A stretch of DNA of 64,000 nt. Source: JALORV01 sp963712485 (GTDB taxonomy: Bacteria > Pseudomonadota > Gammaproteobacteria > Burkholderiales > Burkholderiaceae_F). Positions within the stretch are counted from its first letter, which is position 1, and every line of letters begins with the position of its first letter. Where the stretch lies: assembly GCA_963712485.1 (NCBI GenBank), contig CAVQID010000011.1:62001-126000 (forward strand), given 5' to 3'. Positions 36,523 through 46,400 of this stretch are shown here, one piece after another. The notes beneath the pieces were generated by a model. The model saw only the letters and a program-made list of their open reading frames with translations, made no database searches and was not told the DNA's origin. Made by a program: the position numbers and the translations under genes.

Positions 36523-37104
36523 CTAGCGCTTGAGCGACGGTCGCCCGTGCGCCGTCGTCTCCGCATTCCATTCCAGTCCGCGGCGCTCCGCCATCGCGCG
36601 ACCCACGCGGCTCCAGTCCTCCGCATTGAGTACACGCTGGAGCGCCGGCAGCAACACCGTCTCCTCGGCCTCGATGTGCCGGTCGTACATCGACGCGAAT
36701 CGGGCCACGGCGTCGCGGTCAAGCGCGGCCGCGTCGCCGGCGCTGATGCGCGCCAGCACCGCGTCGAGCTGACGCCACAGCGCGGCCATCTCCAGGTGAT
36801 CGGCCTCCACGCGGTCGATCACGGCCGTCGTCGCCGGATCTGCGGCGTGGCAGCGCTCGCGCAGCAGCGGAAACATGTCGACTTCTTCGTCCTCGTGGTG
36901 CCGCGGCGCCGCCTCGTTGAAGTAGCGCCGGATCGATGCGGCGCTCTGCTGCGCCTCCTCGTCGGCGCCGCTCTGGCGGACATGCGCCTCGAGCCGATCC
37001 AGCAAGGCCGCGAATCGACGGACCCGCTGGTGGCAGGCCAGCCACATTTCGACCGGCTCGTCGAAGCTGGCGCCGGGACTGTGAAATTCAATCGTTGACG
37101 TCAT
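36523..37104 (-). CDS. Hemerythrin domain-containing protein
   Basis: A 193-residue four-helix hemerythrin-like protein. Candidate di-iron ligands are H25, H69/H70, E73 or E74, H103, H143 and E147, placed as in bacterial hemerythrins (HHEDEEVDMFPLL, DHLEMAALW, DRHIEAEETVLLP). Its start overlaps the sirB-like stop codon by 4 bp, making it the last gene of the nitrate-respiration transcript. Relatives such as DnrN/YtfE-type proteins repair nitrosated iron-sulfur clusters or bind NO, which fits this operon. It is related in domain, though not closely, to the UspA-hemerythrin fusion at 7764. Confidence 0.88.
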   Translation of the reverse strand: MTSTIEFHSPGASFDEPVEMWLACHQRVRRFAALLDRLEAHVRQSGADEEAQQSAASIRRYFNEAAPRHHEDEEVDMFPLLRERCHAADPATTAVIDRVEADHLEMAALWRQLDAVLARISAGDAAALDRDAVARFASMYDRHIEAEETVLLPALQRVLNAEDWSRVGRAMAERRGLEWNAETTAHGRPSLKR

Positions 37105-37487
37105 GTGCCGGCTCCTGCAAACGGCCCGAGCGGGTGCTTGGTTAACGCGACCGCGATGATGTAGGCATACGAGATTATCGCCACGCCGAGCGCCAGCGGG
37201 CGCGTGGCAGCGGGGCCGCGCAGTGCGCTGGCGCCTGCGACGATATAGATGACGAGTCCGACAAGCTTGGCCATGAGCCACGGAAACCGCAACGGGTCGA
37301 TGCGTGCAATGGCTGCCATGCCGATGGCGCTTGCTAGCAGTGCCGTGTCGATCGCGTGCGGCGCAATCCGGAAGTAGCGCCGATGGACGCACGCCGAATC
37401 GGCGCGGATCAATGCATAGCGCAGCACGAGTCCCAAGCCGGTGACCATCACTGCGCCGACATGGATGAACTTCAGCGTTGAGTACAT
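37101..37487 (-). CDS. SirB-like integral membrane protein
   Basis: A 128-residue protein with four predicted helices (about 8-25, 45-62, 68-88, 98-115), starting MYSTLKFIHVGAVMVTGLGLVLRY as in the SirB2 (invasion gene expression up-regulator) family. The name is historical and the function is unknown. Its start codon overlaps the nnrS stop codon (TGATG) and its stop overlaps the hemerythrin start (ATGA), so translation is coupled on both sides. Small SirB-like proteins are frequent companions of NnrS in denitrifiers. Confidence 0.8.
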   Translation of the reverse strand: MYSTLKFIHVGAVMVTGLGLVLRYALIRADSACVHRRYFRIAPHAIDTALLASAIGMAAIARIDPLRFPWLMAKLVGLVIYIVAGASALRGPAATRPLALGVAIISYAYIIAVALTKHPLGPFAGAGT

Positions 37488-38812
37488 CAGCCCGGTCGGC
37501 CGTCAGTGCGCGGACGCATCAGAAGGGGCAGGTAACGTGCCGCCCACGCTGCCCACAGCGCCGTCCACAGCACTGCGGCGGCAGCTGACAGTGCACCGGC
37601 GTATTGAGGAAGCGTTGCCACCGACAGGCGCAACAGTGCCGTCGCCTGCAGCAGCCAGAAAGTGACCCAGACGAATCCGTCGGCGGTGACTGCGAGGCCG
37701 CCGTGCCCGCTGATGACGCGTGTCGCCATCGCGAACAGCATGCTGCCCAGAAAGCCGATCGTCAGAGCATGCAGCGGCAGCATGCCGAGACGCGGGGCCT
37801 CAGTACCAAAAAGCAGCAGCAAAGCTGCATCGACGGCCGCAAGCACCAGCGCGATCGGGATCCACAGGAACGCGAGGTGCAGCATCGCGACGAGCCGCAA
37901 TGAGGGCCCTCGCAGGGTCTGCATCAGTCCCCAACGCACCGCGAGCGCAGCGAGTGCCACGCCCATCGGCGCAATGCTGAGGATTGTCAGCCACGCCATC
38001 GCCTGTGCATCCAGCAGGTCGAAGCGGCCGGCGAGTTGCAGTGCGCCCAGCGTCAGCACGCCGGCGATGAGCAGCCCAAGCACCCAGTTCGGCCGCCAGG
38101 GGACCATGCCGGCAATGGCATTCGACGTGAAAAAGGGCAACACGCGATGCGCAACCGTGACGGTGATGGGCGCGACAAAGCCGAACACCAGAATCCCGGC
38201 TGCGGCGGCGACCGCGTCGAAGTAGTGCGTCGCCAGTCCCGACGCGAAGAGCAGCGCGGCCGCAATGCCGGCGATCCAGAATGCGAGCACGCAGTGCGCG
38301 TGCAGCTTGTCGCGCGCGCGACTGGCGCGGAGCAGCGAGACAAAGCCGATGCCGATCGCCGTCCAGGCGAACACCAGCAGCAGTGCGCCGAAGGCCGCAA
38401 CACCCATCGAGACAACCGAGCCCACGAGCAGAAGCACGATGCCGGTGGCGTGTAGCCGCACGGGCCAGAGCAGCCGCGCGGCGGGTGGCGTCGGTACATC
38501 GAGCCAGCGCGGTCCTGCGGTGAACATGAAGCCGGCGATGAACAGTGGCATGTAAGCCGCCGTGAAGATGAACCCGTGAGCGAGCGTCGGCGGCAGCGTG
38601 GTCACCACCGCCATGCCGGACCAGGTCACGGCAAGCAGACCCGCCCACCCGAGCGAGGCGAGAACGAGCATCAGCGCACCGGCGAAGAAAGCCAGCCGAT
38701 GCGGTGCCAGCAGCAGCGCCCGCAGCGTGGCCGGCGGACGTGCGGCTTCGCGCGTGGAAGGGATCGGCCCGCGCGCCGCGGGCGAAATCGGAATGGTCCG
38801 TCGCGCGGTCAC
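37487..38812 (-). CDS. nnrS: NnrS family haem-copper membrane protein (NO stress)
   Basis: A 441-residue protein with twelve predicted helices. It shows the NnrS pattern HRLAFFAGALMLVLASLGWAG, LAHGFIFTAAYMPLFIAGFMFTAGPRWLDV, then TVAHRVLPFFTSNA and LGMLPLHALTIGFLGSMLFAMATRVISGHGG, whose histidines are the likely haem/copper ligands. NnrS relieves nitric-oxide stress during denitrification. Start is GTG 38812, overlapping the carbonic anhydrase stop codon (GTGA). Position directly behind narGHJI supports the assignment. Confidence 0.92.
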   Translation of the reverse strand: MTARRTIPISPAARGPIPSTREAARPPATLRALLLAPHRLAFFAGALMLVLASLGWAGLLAVTWSGMAVVTTLPPTLAHGFIFTAAYMPLFIAGFMFTAGPRWLDVPTPPAARLLWPVRLHATGIVLLLVGSVVSMGVAAFGALLLVFAWTAIGIGFVSLLRASRARDKLHAHCVLAFWIAGIAAALLFASGLATHYFDAVAAAAGILVFGFVAPITVTVAHRVLPFFTSNAIAGMVPWRPNWVLGLLIAGVLTLGALQLAGRFDLLDAQAMAWLTILSIAPMGVALAALAVRWGLMQTLRGPSLRLVAMLHLAFLWIPIALVLAAVDAALLLLFGTEAPRLGMLPLHALTIGFLGSMLFAMATRVISGHGGLAVTADGFVWVTFWLLQATALLRLSVATLPQYAGALSAAAAVLWTALWAAWAARYLPLLMRPRTDGRPG

Positions 38813-39606
38813 CGTTCGCTCTCCGGCAGTTGCGCGCGCTGCATCGGCTCCGTCAGGTCGGTCGACGGCACGCCGCTGGCATCGAGCGGCAGCTGCGCAC
38901 TGTCGCGGTACGGACCCGTGCCGGCATGGTCAGCCTGCGATGCGGGCACGAAGCCGCCACGTACGACGTCGAACACGTGCACTTCGCCGTCCTCGATCAC
39001 GTAGTGCCAGCCGTGCAGGCTGAGGTGACCCGCCTCGACACGCTCGCGCACCATCGGATAGTCCATCAGGCGCTCAAGCTGCAGCACGATGGCGCGCTGC
39101 TCGGTGCGACGCAGTGCCTCCGGACCCGGCTCGGCCACCGGCAGCGCGGCTTCGCGACCGAGATCGAGCCAGCGAACGAGATTCCTCGCGGCGGCCGGGA
39201 CGTCATCGTACAACGCCCGTATCGCGCCGCAATGGCTGTGTCCGCAGACGATGATGCGCTTCACGTTCAGGACCAGCACCGCGTACTCGATCGAGGCCGA
39301 GGTGCCGTGAAACCCCGCCAGACCGCCAGTTGCGGCAGTAGCGTCGAAGCCGCTCGTGGAGCGGCCCTGGGGGACGTCGTCCGCCCCGTCATACGGCGGC
39401 ACGAAGGCGCCAACGTTGCGGACGAGAAACAGGTCGCCGGGACCGGTACCGGTCAACAGATAGGGAACGATGCGCGAATCGCTGCAGCCGATGAACAGTG
39501 TCAGCGGTTGCTGCCCATCGTCGACCAGCGACCTGAAGTGCGCGCGGTACTGCGGGAACGCGTCCTCGTGGAATCGCCGCAGACGTTCGAGCAGTTCGTC
39601 GGGCAT
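38809..39606 (-). CDS. Beta-class carbonic anhydrase
   Basis: A 265-residue zinc enzyme interconverting CO2 and bicarbonate. The zinc ligands are C41, H123 and C126, with the D43-R45 dyad (CSDSR, CGHSHCGAI). Between VPPY (about 72) and GTSASIEYA (about 101) there is an acidic/Gly-rich loop of roughly 28 residues (DGADDVPQG to LAGFHG) that is longer than in many short beta enzymes. The start at 39606 lies 16 bp after the parvulin gene, and the stop codon overlaps nnrS, so it is an integral member of the nitrate operon. A bicarbonate or proton-buffering role during nitrate respiration is an inference. Confidence 0.92.
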   Translation of the reverse strand: MPDELLERLRRFHEDAFPQYRAHFRSLVDDGQQPLTLFIGCSDSRIVPYLLTGTGPGDLFLVRNVGAFVPPYDGADDVPQGRSTSGFDATAATGGLAGFHGTSASIEYAVLVLNVKRIIVCGHSHCGAIRALYDDVPAAARNLVRWLDLGREAALPVAEPGPEALRRTEQRAIVLQLERLMDYPMVRERVEAGHLSLHGWHYVIEDGEVHVFDVVRGGFVPASQADHAGTGPYRDSAQLPLDASGVPSTDLTEPMQRAQLPESER

Positions 39607-39622
39607 GGCGGGCCCGATGCGC

Positions 39623-40411
39623 CTACTGCACCAGCGGCGTGCCGGCGGAATCGAGATCGACGCCGACGACGTCGGCGCGCCCGGCCAGCAGTTGCAGGTA
39701 TTGCCGCAGCGCTGTGGCGAATGTCTGCCGGTCGAGCGTTTGCCGCACTGCCGCCTGCACTTCCTCGTAGGCCGGGACTGTACCGGCTTCACGCGCAAGG
39801 ACTTCGACGACGTGCAGGCCGAAACGAGTCCGTACAAGCCGTGGCAGCACGCCGACCTCGGATCGGCCAAAGATCTCGCGCGCGAACTCGGGTGCGCAAT
39901 CTTCGGCGCGCAACCAGCCGAGTTCTCCGCCATTTGCTCCGCTCGGGCAGTTCGACAGTTCCGCGGCTGCCGGCGCGAAGCGATCGTCCTCGCCGCGGAT
40001 GCGAGCGCGCAGATCGATGAGGCAGGTCTCGGCGCGCTTGCGCAGCGCGTCGATGTCCACTCCGGGCGTCAGCGCAAACAGCACGTGGCGCAGTTGCACC
40101 TTTTCGCCGACCGCATAGCGCGCTGCATTGGCGGCGTGATAGCGCTGGCACGCCTGCTCGTCGGGCGCGGGGCGTACCAGCTCGCGATCGAGCAGTGCCT
40201 CGATGGCATCGGACGCCGCTTCGCTGATCGCGCCGCGGGTCGGCGCGGGATCGTCGGCCGCGAGCAGGCCGGCCGCAATCGCGGCCTGGCGCAGCAGCGC
40301 GACGCTGGCGCGGGCGCGCAGTTCCTCCGCGGTCAGCGTCTCGTCCGCATCGGCGAGCGCGACACCGTCGACCGTGGGCGCGGTCGCGGAAGCAAGGATT
40401 GAGGTCGTCAT
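39623..40411 (-). CDS. Parvulin-type peptidyl-prolyl isomerase (NifM/PpiC-like)
   Basis: A 262-residue protein with an N-terminal helical region and a PpiC rotamase domain (about 105-215: QLRHVLFALTPGV, NGGELGWLRAEDCAPEFAREIF, VRTRFGLHVVEVL). It has no signal peptide. I use the ATG at 40411 because AAGGAG ends six bases before it; the ATG two codons upstream abuts the ribosome site. A parvulin gene behind narI is common in beta- and some gammaproteobacteria, where it is thought to assist folding of the nitrate reductase. It lies 16 bp after narI. Confidence 0.9.
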   Translation of the reverse strand: MTTSILASATAPTVDGVALADADETLTAEELRARASVALLRQAAIAAGLLAADDPAPTRGAISEAASDAIEALLDRELVRPAPDEQACQRYHAANAARYAVGEKVQLRHVLFALTPGVDIDALRKRAETCLIDLRARIRGEDDRFAPAAAELSNCPSGANGGELGWLRAEDCAPEFAREIFGRSEVGVLPRLVRTRFGLHVVEVLAREAGTVPAYEEVQAAVRQTLDRQTFATALRQYLQLLAGRADVVGVDLDSAGTPLVQ

Positions 40412-40427
40412 CGCCATCTCCTTCGCC

Positions 40428-41150
40428 TCAGGATGAGCGAGGAAGGTTCTGTTCGGCCGGCACGTTCAGTCGGCGCGAACGCACGACCTGGTACGGGCGG
40501 AACAGGTACGCCACCGTCGCGAGCCCGCTCCACACGTGTACCAGGCGGCTGAACGGCAGCAGCAGGAAGATCGTCATGCCAAGCACCATGTGCACCTTGA
40601 ACTGCCACCCGATCTCAGTCAGCAGGTTGGCGTCGGGCCTGAAGGTCGCCACGCCCTGCAGATAGCTCGAGAGGATCAGCATGGCGTGTGCATCAACTCG
40701 ATGCTCGTACGACGCCGGCAGCGTGATGAGTCCGAGCACCAGTTGCACCCACAGGATGATCAGGATTGCCAGATCGGTGCGATGACTGGTGAGACGGATG
40801 CGCGGATCGAACAGGCGTCGGTGCAGCAGCATCGAGAGGCCGACGAAACAGATGAGGCCGGCGACGCCACCTGAGACGATCGCGAACATCTGCTTGGCCG
40901 GCGCGCCGATGATCGAGCCGTATAGCCAATGGGGTGTCAGCAGGCCCACCGTGTGGCCGAACAGCAGGAACAGGATGCCGACGTGGAACAGATTGCTGCC
41001 CCAGCGCAATTGCCGCGCGCGCAGCATCTGCGACGAGTCGCTCTTCCATGTGTACTGATCGCGGTCGAAGCGCGCCAGGCTTCCCATGAAGAAGAACGCG
41101 AGGCAGATGTACGGATAGACGTTGAACAGGAAGTCGTGAACCAGCTTCAT
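40428..41150 (-). CDS. narI: Respiratory nitrate reductase gamma subunit (cytochrome b)
   Basis: A 240-residue inner-membrane dihaem cytochrome b with five helices, oxidising quinol at the periplasmic side. The haem-binding histidines fall at H56, H66, H187 and H205, the same numbers as in E. coli NarI. The N-terminus is formylmethionine-type MKLVHDFLFNVYPYICLAFF. It lies 10 bp after narJ, as expected for narGHJI order. Confidence 0.97.
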   Translation of the reverse strand: MKLVHDFLFNVYPYICLAFFFMGSLARFDRDQYTWKSDSSQMLRARQLRWGSNLFHVGILFLLFGHTVGLLTPHWLYGSIIGAPAKQMFAIVSGGVAGLICFVGLSMLLHRRLFDPRIRLTSHRTDLAILIILWVQLVLGLITLPASYEHRVDAHAMLILSSYLQGVATFRPDANLLTEIGWQFKVHMVLGMTIFLLLPFSRLVHVWSGLATVAYLFRPYQVVRSRRLNVPAEQNLPRSS

Positions 41151-41160
41151 GGCTGTCTCC

Positions 41161-41859
41161 TCAGGCGGCCGGACGGTTCGGGGCGTGTGCCGGGCGCACG
41201 ATGTGGACCGGCTGCGGATCGTTTGGCCGCGACTGGCCGTGCGTTGCGCAGCCGCCGAAGGCCTCGGGCTCGGCCCAGGCCTCGTCCAGCGCAGGCTCAG
41301 GGGCGAGCGCTACCTTCTCGGCTTTTTCGCCGGCCAGGTCGAGTACCGCGGCCAGCACGCTGGCGTATGGACTGCGCTGCTGCAGCAGCGCACTGAAGAT
41401 AAGCCGCACGATATGCGCGATCTCGCGCAGGAATTCCCGCGCAGACTGCGGCGGCTGTGTGCTCGCGAACTCCAGCACGACCGGCAGGTAATCGGGCAGC
41501 TCGCCCGGTGCCAGCAGCAGGCCCGCGCGCTCGTAGGACTGCGCCAGGTCGACCATGGCCGGGCCGCGATCACGGCTGTCGCCGTGCACATGCTCGAACA
41601 GGTGCAACGCGGTGCGCCGGCCGCGATCGAAAAGCTCGACGTACTCGGCTTCGGCGCGCAGCCCGCCGGCGCCGCGCAAGCGGTCGATCAGCGCATCGAT
41701 CTCGGCCAGGCGGCTGGCATCCAGCGCGCCCTCTTGATGGAGCGCTGCAGCGAGCTCTGCGGCCATCGCACGCAGCTCGCCATCCGGATACTGGAGCAGC
41801 CGGGCCAGCACGCGCAGCGTGCGGGACACCTTCGGTGGCCTGGAGTGGAATGCCTTCAT
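41161..41859 (-). CDS. narJ: Nitrate reductase molybdenum cofactor assembly chaperone
   Basis: A 232-residue cytosolic chaperone of the TorD/NarJ family that keeps NarG open for insertion of the molybdenum cofactor and [4Fe-4S] cluster. Visible markers are VLARLLQYPDGELRAM near the start and YVELFDRGRRTALHLFEHVHGDSRDRGPAMVDL in the centre, both highly typical of NarJ. It begins 2 bp after narH. The C-terminus (after about 190) is acidic and Pro-rich. Confidence 0.96.
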   Translation of the reverse strand: MKAFHSRPPKVSRTLRVLARLLQYPDGELRAMAAELAAALHQEGALDASRLAEIDALIDRLRGAGGLRAEAEYVELFDRGRRTALHLFEHVHGDSRDRGPAMVDLAQSYERAGLLLAPGELPDYLPVVLEFASTQPPQSAREFLREIAHIVRLIFSALLQQRSPYASVLAAVLDLAGEKAEKVALAPEPALDEAWAEPEAFGGCATHGQSRPNDPQPVHIVRPAHAPNRPAA

Positions 41860-41861
41860 GC

Positions 41862-43385
41862 CTATACCTCCGCCTTGATCGGGATCGTGCGCTTCTTCTC
41901 ACTGCCGAAGAGGCTCGTCTCGGTCACTCCCTCGCTGCAGCCGTTGCCGAATGAGAAACCACAGCCGCCGCGCACGTTGAATGCGTTCTCCGCGTACTCG
42001 CGGTGAGTCGTCGGAATCACGAAGCGGTCCTCGTAGTTGGCAATCGCCATCACGCGGTACATGTCCTCTACTTCGGCCCGCGTCAAGCCGACGCGCTCGA
42101 GCACGGCCGGCTTGTCGACGCCATCCACATGCCGGTTGCGCATGAACACGCGCATCGCCATCATCCGTTCCAGCGCGCGTGCCACCGGCTCTTCGTCGCC
42201 TGCAGTCAGCAAATTGGCGAGGTACTTCAGCGGGATGCGCAGGCTGCGCACGTCGGGCAGTTCACCGTTCATGCCGATCTCGCCCGCCTGTGCACGCGCG
42301 GTGACCGGCGAAAGCGGCGGGATGTACCAGACCATCGGCAGCGTGCGGTACTCGGGATGCAGCGGCAGCGCGACGCGCCAGTCGACCGCCATCTTGTAGA
42401 CGGGCGAGGTCTTCGCGGCGGCGAGCCACGCATCGGGAACGCCGTCGGCGCGCGCCTGCTCGATCACGCGCGGGTCGTGCGGATCGAGGAAGATTCCCAG
42501 CTGCGCCGAGTACAGGTTGACATCGTGCTCGGCGCTGGCGGCTTCCTCGATCCGGTCGGCGTCATAGAGCAGCACGCCGAGATAGCGGATGCGGCCGACG
42601 CACGTCTCCGAGCACACGGTCGGCTGGCCCGCTTCGATGCGCGGGTAGCAGAAGATGCACTTCTCGGCCTTGCCGCTCTTCCAGTTGTAGTAGATCTTCT
42701 TGTACGGGCAGCCCGAGACGCACATGCGCCAGCCGCGGCACTTGTCCTGGTCGATCAGCACGATGCCGTCTTCCTCGCGCTTGTAGATCGAACCCGACGG
42801 ACAGCTGGCGACGCACGTCGGATTGAGGCAGTGCTCGCACAGACGCGGCAGATACATCATGAAGGTGTTCTCGAACTGACCGTAGATCTCCTTCTGGATG
42901 TCGTCGAAGTTGCGGTCTTTCGACCGCTTGGAAAATTCGCCGCCAAGGATCTCTTCCCAGTTCGGCCCCCAGACGATCTTCTCCATGCGCTGGCCGGTGA
43001 TCAGCGAGCGCGGCCGCGCAGTGGGCGCGGCCTTCATCTCGGGTGCCGAATGCAGGTGGTCGTAATCGAAAGTAAAAGGCTCGTAGTAGTCGTCGATCTC
43101 CGGCAGGTTCGGATTGGCGAAGAGCTTCATCAGGAGCTGCCACTTGCCGCCCTGGCGCGGGACGATCGAGCCGTCGGTCTTGCGGACCCAGCCGCCGTTC
43201 CACTTGTCCTGGTTCTCCCACTCCTTGGGATAACCGATGCCGGGCTTGGTCTCGACGTTGTTGAACCAGGCGTACTCGATGCCGGGACGGCTGGTCCAGA
43301 CGTTCTTGCAGGTGACACTGCAGGTGTGGCAGCCGATGCACTTGTCGAGATTCAGCACCATGCCGATCTGTGCGCGTACTTTCAT
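41862..43385 (-). CDS. narH: Respiratory nitrate reductase beta subunit (iron-sulfur)
   Basis: A 507-residue cytosolic electron-transfer subunit. Four cysteine clusters are present: CIGCHTCSVTC (16-26), CEHCLNPTCVASC, CRGWRMCVSGC with the Trp that makes the [3Fe-4S] centre, and CIFCYPRIEAGQPTVCSETC. It lies between narG (27 bp) and narJ (2 bp). Sequence is unbroken and of normal length. Confidence 0.97.
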   Translation of the reverse strand: MKVRAQIGMVLNLDKCIGCHTCSVTCKNVWTSRPGIEYAWFNNVETKPGIGYPKEWENQDKWNGGWVRKTDGSIVPRQGGKWQLLMKLFANPNLPEIDDYYEPFTFDYDHLHSAPEMKAAPTARPRSLITGQRMEKIVWGPNWEEILGGEFSKRSKDRNFDDIQKEIYGQFENTFMMYLPRLCEHCLNPTCVASCPSGSIYKREEDGIVLIDQDKCRGWRMCVSGCPYKKIYYNWKSGKAEKCIFCYPRIEAGQPTVCSETCVGRIRYLGVLLYDADRIEEAASAEHDVNLYSAQLGIFLDPHDPRVIEQARADGVPDAWLAAAKTSPVYKMAVDWRVALPLHPEYRTLPMVWYIPPLSPVTARAQAGEIGMNGELPDVRSLRIPLKYLANLLTAGDEEPVARALERMMAMRVFMRNRHVDGVDKPAVLERVGLTRAEVEDMYRVMAIANYEDRFVIPTTHREYAENAFNVRGGCGFSFGNGCSEGVTETSLFGSEKKRTIPIKAEV

Positions 43386-43412
43386 GTTCAGCTCCTTTCT
43401 GATCGGCGTGGA

Positions 43413-46400
43413 TCAGGGGTTCTCGCCCTGCGACTGGTAGGCCTTCGCGAGATAGTCGTCGCGTGGGGTATCGAGCCAGTCGACCTTCTTCATCTTGCGC
43501 ACGACGACGAACTCGTCGCGGTTGGTGCCGATGGTCCCGTAGTAGTTGAAGCCGTAGGACAGCTGCGCGTACCCGCCGATCATGTGCGTCGGTTTGGTGA
43601 CGATGCGCGTCACCGAGTTATGGATGCCGCCGCGCACGCCGGTGATCTCCGATCCCGGGGTGTTGATGATCTTCTCCTGCGCGTGATACATCATCGTCAT
43701 GCCCGGCTTGACGCGCTGGCTGACCACAGCACGCGCGGCGATCGCGCCGTTGATGTTGAAGATCTCGATCCAGTCGTTGTCTTCGATGCCGGCTGCCTTG
43801 GCGTCGGTTTCGCTGAGCCAGACCACGGGTCCGCCGCGGTTCAGCGTCAGCATCATCAGGTTGTCGCTGTAAGTGGAGTGGATGCCCCACTTCTGGTGCG
43901 GCGTGATGAAGTTGAGCAGGATCTCCGGGTTGCCGTTGGGCTTGATGTTGTGGAGGTCCGAGGTGGTCTTCAGATCGACGGGCGGCCGGTAGCTCGAGAA
44001 TCCCTCGCCGAACGCGATCATCCACGGGTGGTCCTGGTAGAACTGCTGCCGGCCGGTCAGCGTGCGCCACGGGATCAACTCGTGCACGTTGGTGTAGCCG
44101 GCGTTGTACGAGACTTTCTCGCTCTCGAGTCCCGACCAGGTGGGCGAGCTGATGATCTTGCGCGGCTGTGCCAGTACGTCGCGGTAGCGGATCTTCTCGT
44201 CCTCGCGGTGCAGCGCCAGGTGCTTGTGCTCGCGGCCCGTGATCTTCGAAAGCGCATCCCAGGCCTTGACGGCGACGTGGCCGTTCGTTTCTGGCGCGAG
44301 CTGCAGGATCACTTCGCAGGCATCGACATCGCTGACGATGCGCGCGCGTCCTTCGGCATCGACGCCATTGAGTTCGCCCAGCTGCTGCACCTCGGTCTGG
44401 GTGTTCCAGCCGATGCCCTTGCCGCCGTTACCGACCTTGGCCATCAGCGGCCCGAGCGACGTGAAGCGCTTGAAGACGCCGGGGTAATCGCGTTCGACGA
44501 CGGCGATCTGCGGAGCGGTCTTGCCGGGAATCAGCTCGCACTGGCCCTTCTTCCACTCCTTCACGTCGAACGGCTGCGCCAGTTCCGCCGGCGTGTCGTG
44601 CATCAACGGCGTCAGAACCACTTCCTTCTCGACGCCGAGGTGGCCGACGCAGACTTCGCTGAAGGCCTTGGCAAATCCCTTGTAGATCTCCCAGTCGCTG
44701 CGCGACTGCCATACCGGGTCCACCGCGGCGCTGAGCGGGTGAATGAACGGATGCATGTCGCTGGTGTTGAGGTCGTTCTTCTCGTACCAGCTGGCGGTGG
44801 GCAGAACGATGTCGCTATAAAGGCACGTGGTGCTCATGCGGAAGTCGAGCGTGACCAGCAGGTCGAGCTTGCCCTCGGGCGCATGCTCATGCCACTGGAC
44901 TTCGGTCGGCTTCGCATCGTCCGCACCGAGGTCCTTGCCCTGCAGGCCGTTTTCGGTTCCCAGCAGGTGCTTGCAGAAATACTCATGGCCCTTGCCGCTG
45001 GAGCCCAGCAGGTTGCTGCGCCACACGAAGAGATTGCGCGGCCAGTTCTGAGGTGCGTCGGGATCCTCGCAACTCATCTGCAGGCTGCCGTCCTTCAGCG
45101 CCCGTACGACGTAGTCCTTCGGGTCCATGCCGGCCGCCTGGGCATGCTTGACGACGGTGAGCGGATTCGTCTTCAGTTGCGGTGCCGAGGGCAGCCAGCC
45201 CATGCGCTCGGCGCGCACGTTGTAGTCGATCAGGCTGCCGCCGAATGCCTCTTGTCGGCCAGCGGCGACAGGATTTCCGCGACGTCGAGTTTCTCGTAGC
45301 GCCACTGATCGGTGTGCGCGTAGAAAAACGACGTCGAGTTCTGCTGGCGCGGCGGCCGGATCCAGTCGAGCGCGAACGCGAGCGCCGTCCAGCCGGTCTG
45401 CGGACGCAGCTTTTCCTGGCCGACGTAATGCGCCCACCCGCCACCACTCTGGCCGACACAGCCGCACAGCATCAGCAGGTTGATGACGCCGCGGTAGTTC
45501 ATGTCGGCGTGGTACCAGTGATTCATCGCCGCGCCGATGATGATCATCGACTTGCCGCGCGTCTTGTCGGCGTTGTCTGCGAATTCGCGCGCGACGGTGA
45601 TGATCTGCTCGCGCGGCACGCCGGTGATCTGCTCCTGCCACGCGGGTGTGTAGGCCGCGTTGTCGTTGTAGTCCTTCGCACCACTGCCCAGTCCGCGATC
45701 GATGCCGTACTGCGCGACCTGCAGGTCGAACACCGTCGCGACCAGCGCCTCGGAGCCATCGGCCAGGCGCAGGCGGACCGCCGGCACCTTCGCGCGGTTC
45801 AACTCTCCGTTCTGTACGTTGTTGGGAAAATGCGGCGTGTTCGCGCCGGCGAAGTAGGGGAACGCGACCTCCACGACTTCATGCTTCTGGGCGCCGTCTT
45901 CGAGCACCGAGAGCTTGAGTTTCACCTCGGCATCGTTGCGACCTTCCTTCGCTTCGAGGTTCCACTTGCCGGCGTCGCCGCGGCCTTCTGCGCCCCAGCG
46001 GAAGCCGATCGAGCCGTTGGGGACGACGACTTCGCCGGCCACGTCGAAAGCGACCGTCTTCCATTCGGCGTTGTTGTCCTGGCCGAGCCGATCCGCCAGG
46101 TCGCTGGCGCGCACGTAGCGGTCGGGTGAGAGCACTCTCGACCCATCGGCCAGCGTCGTTTCATTGAGCCGCAGCAGCAGCGGCAGGTCGGTAAACCGGC
46201 GTGCATAGTCGTCGAAGTACGCGGAGCGCGGACGCAGGCCCCCGGGGCCGCCGCTCTGCGGCGACGCGCCCCCCGAGCGCGTGCGATCGCCTGGGAGCGG
46301 CCCGGCGCTACCGCCGAAGTAGAACTCCTTCAGCGCGACGTGCCCCATGGCCATCGCGATCGCGGCGTCGGTGCCCTGTTTCGGATGCAGCCAGAGGTCG

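Noticed and set aside
42003..45299. A 1098-codon open frame on the + strand
   Set aside because: It lies antisense to narH and narG, whose motifs and family matches are unmistakable. Long antisense frames are common in GC-rich DNA; this one has no recognisable domain.
46239..46247. CCCCCGGGG inside narG as another regulon palindrome
   Set aside because: It has no spacer and lies inside coding DNA within a GC-rich insert, unlike the five intergenic sites.
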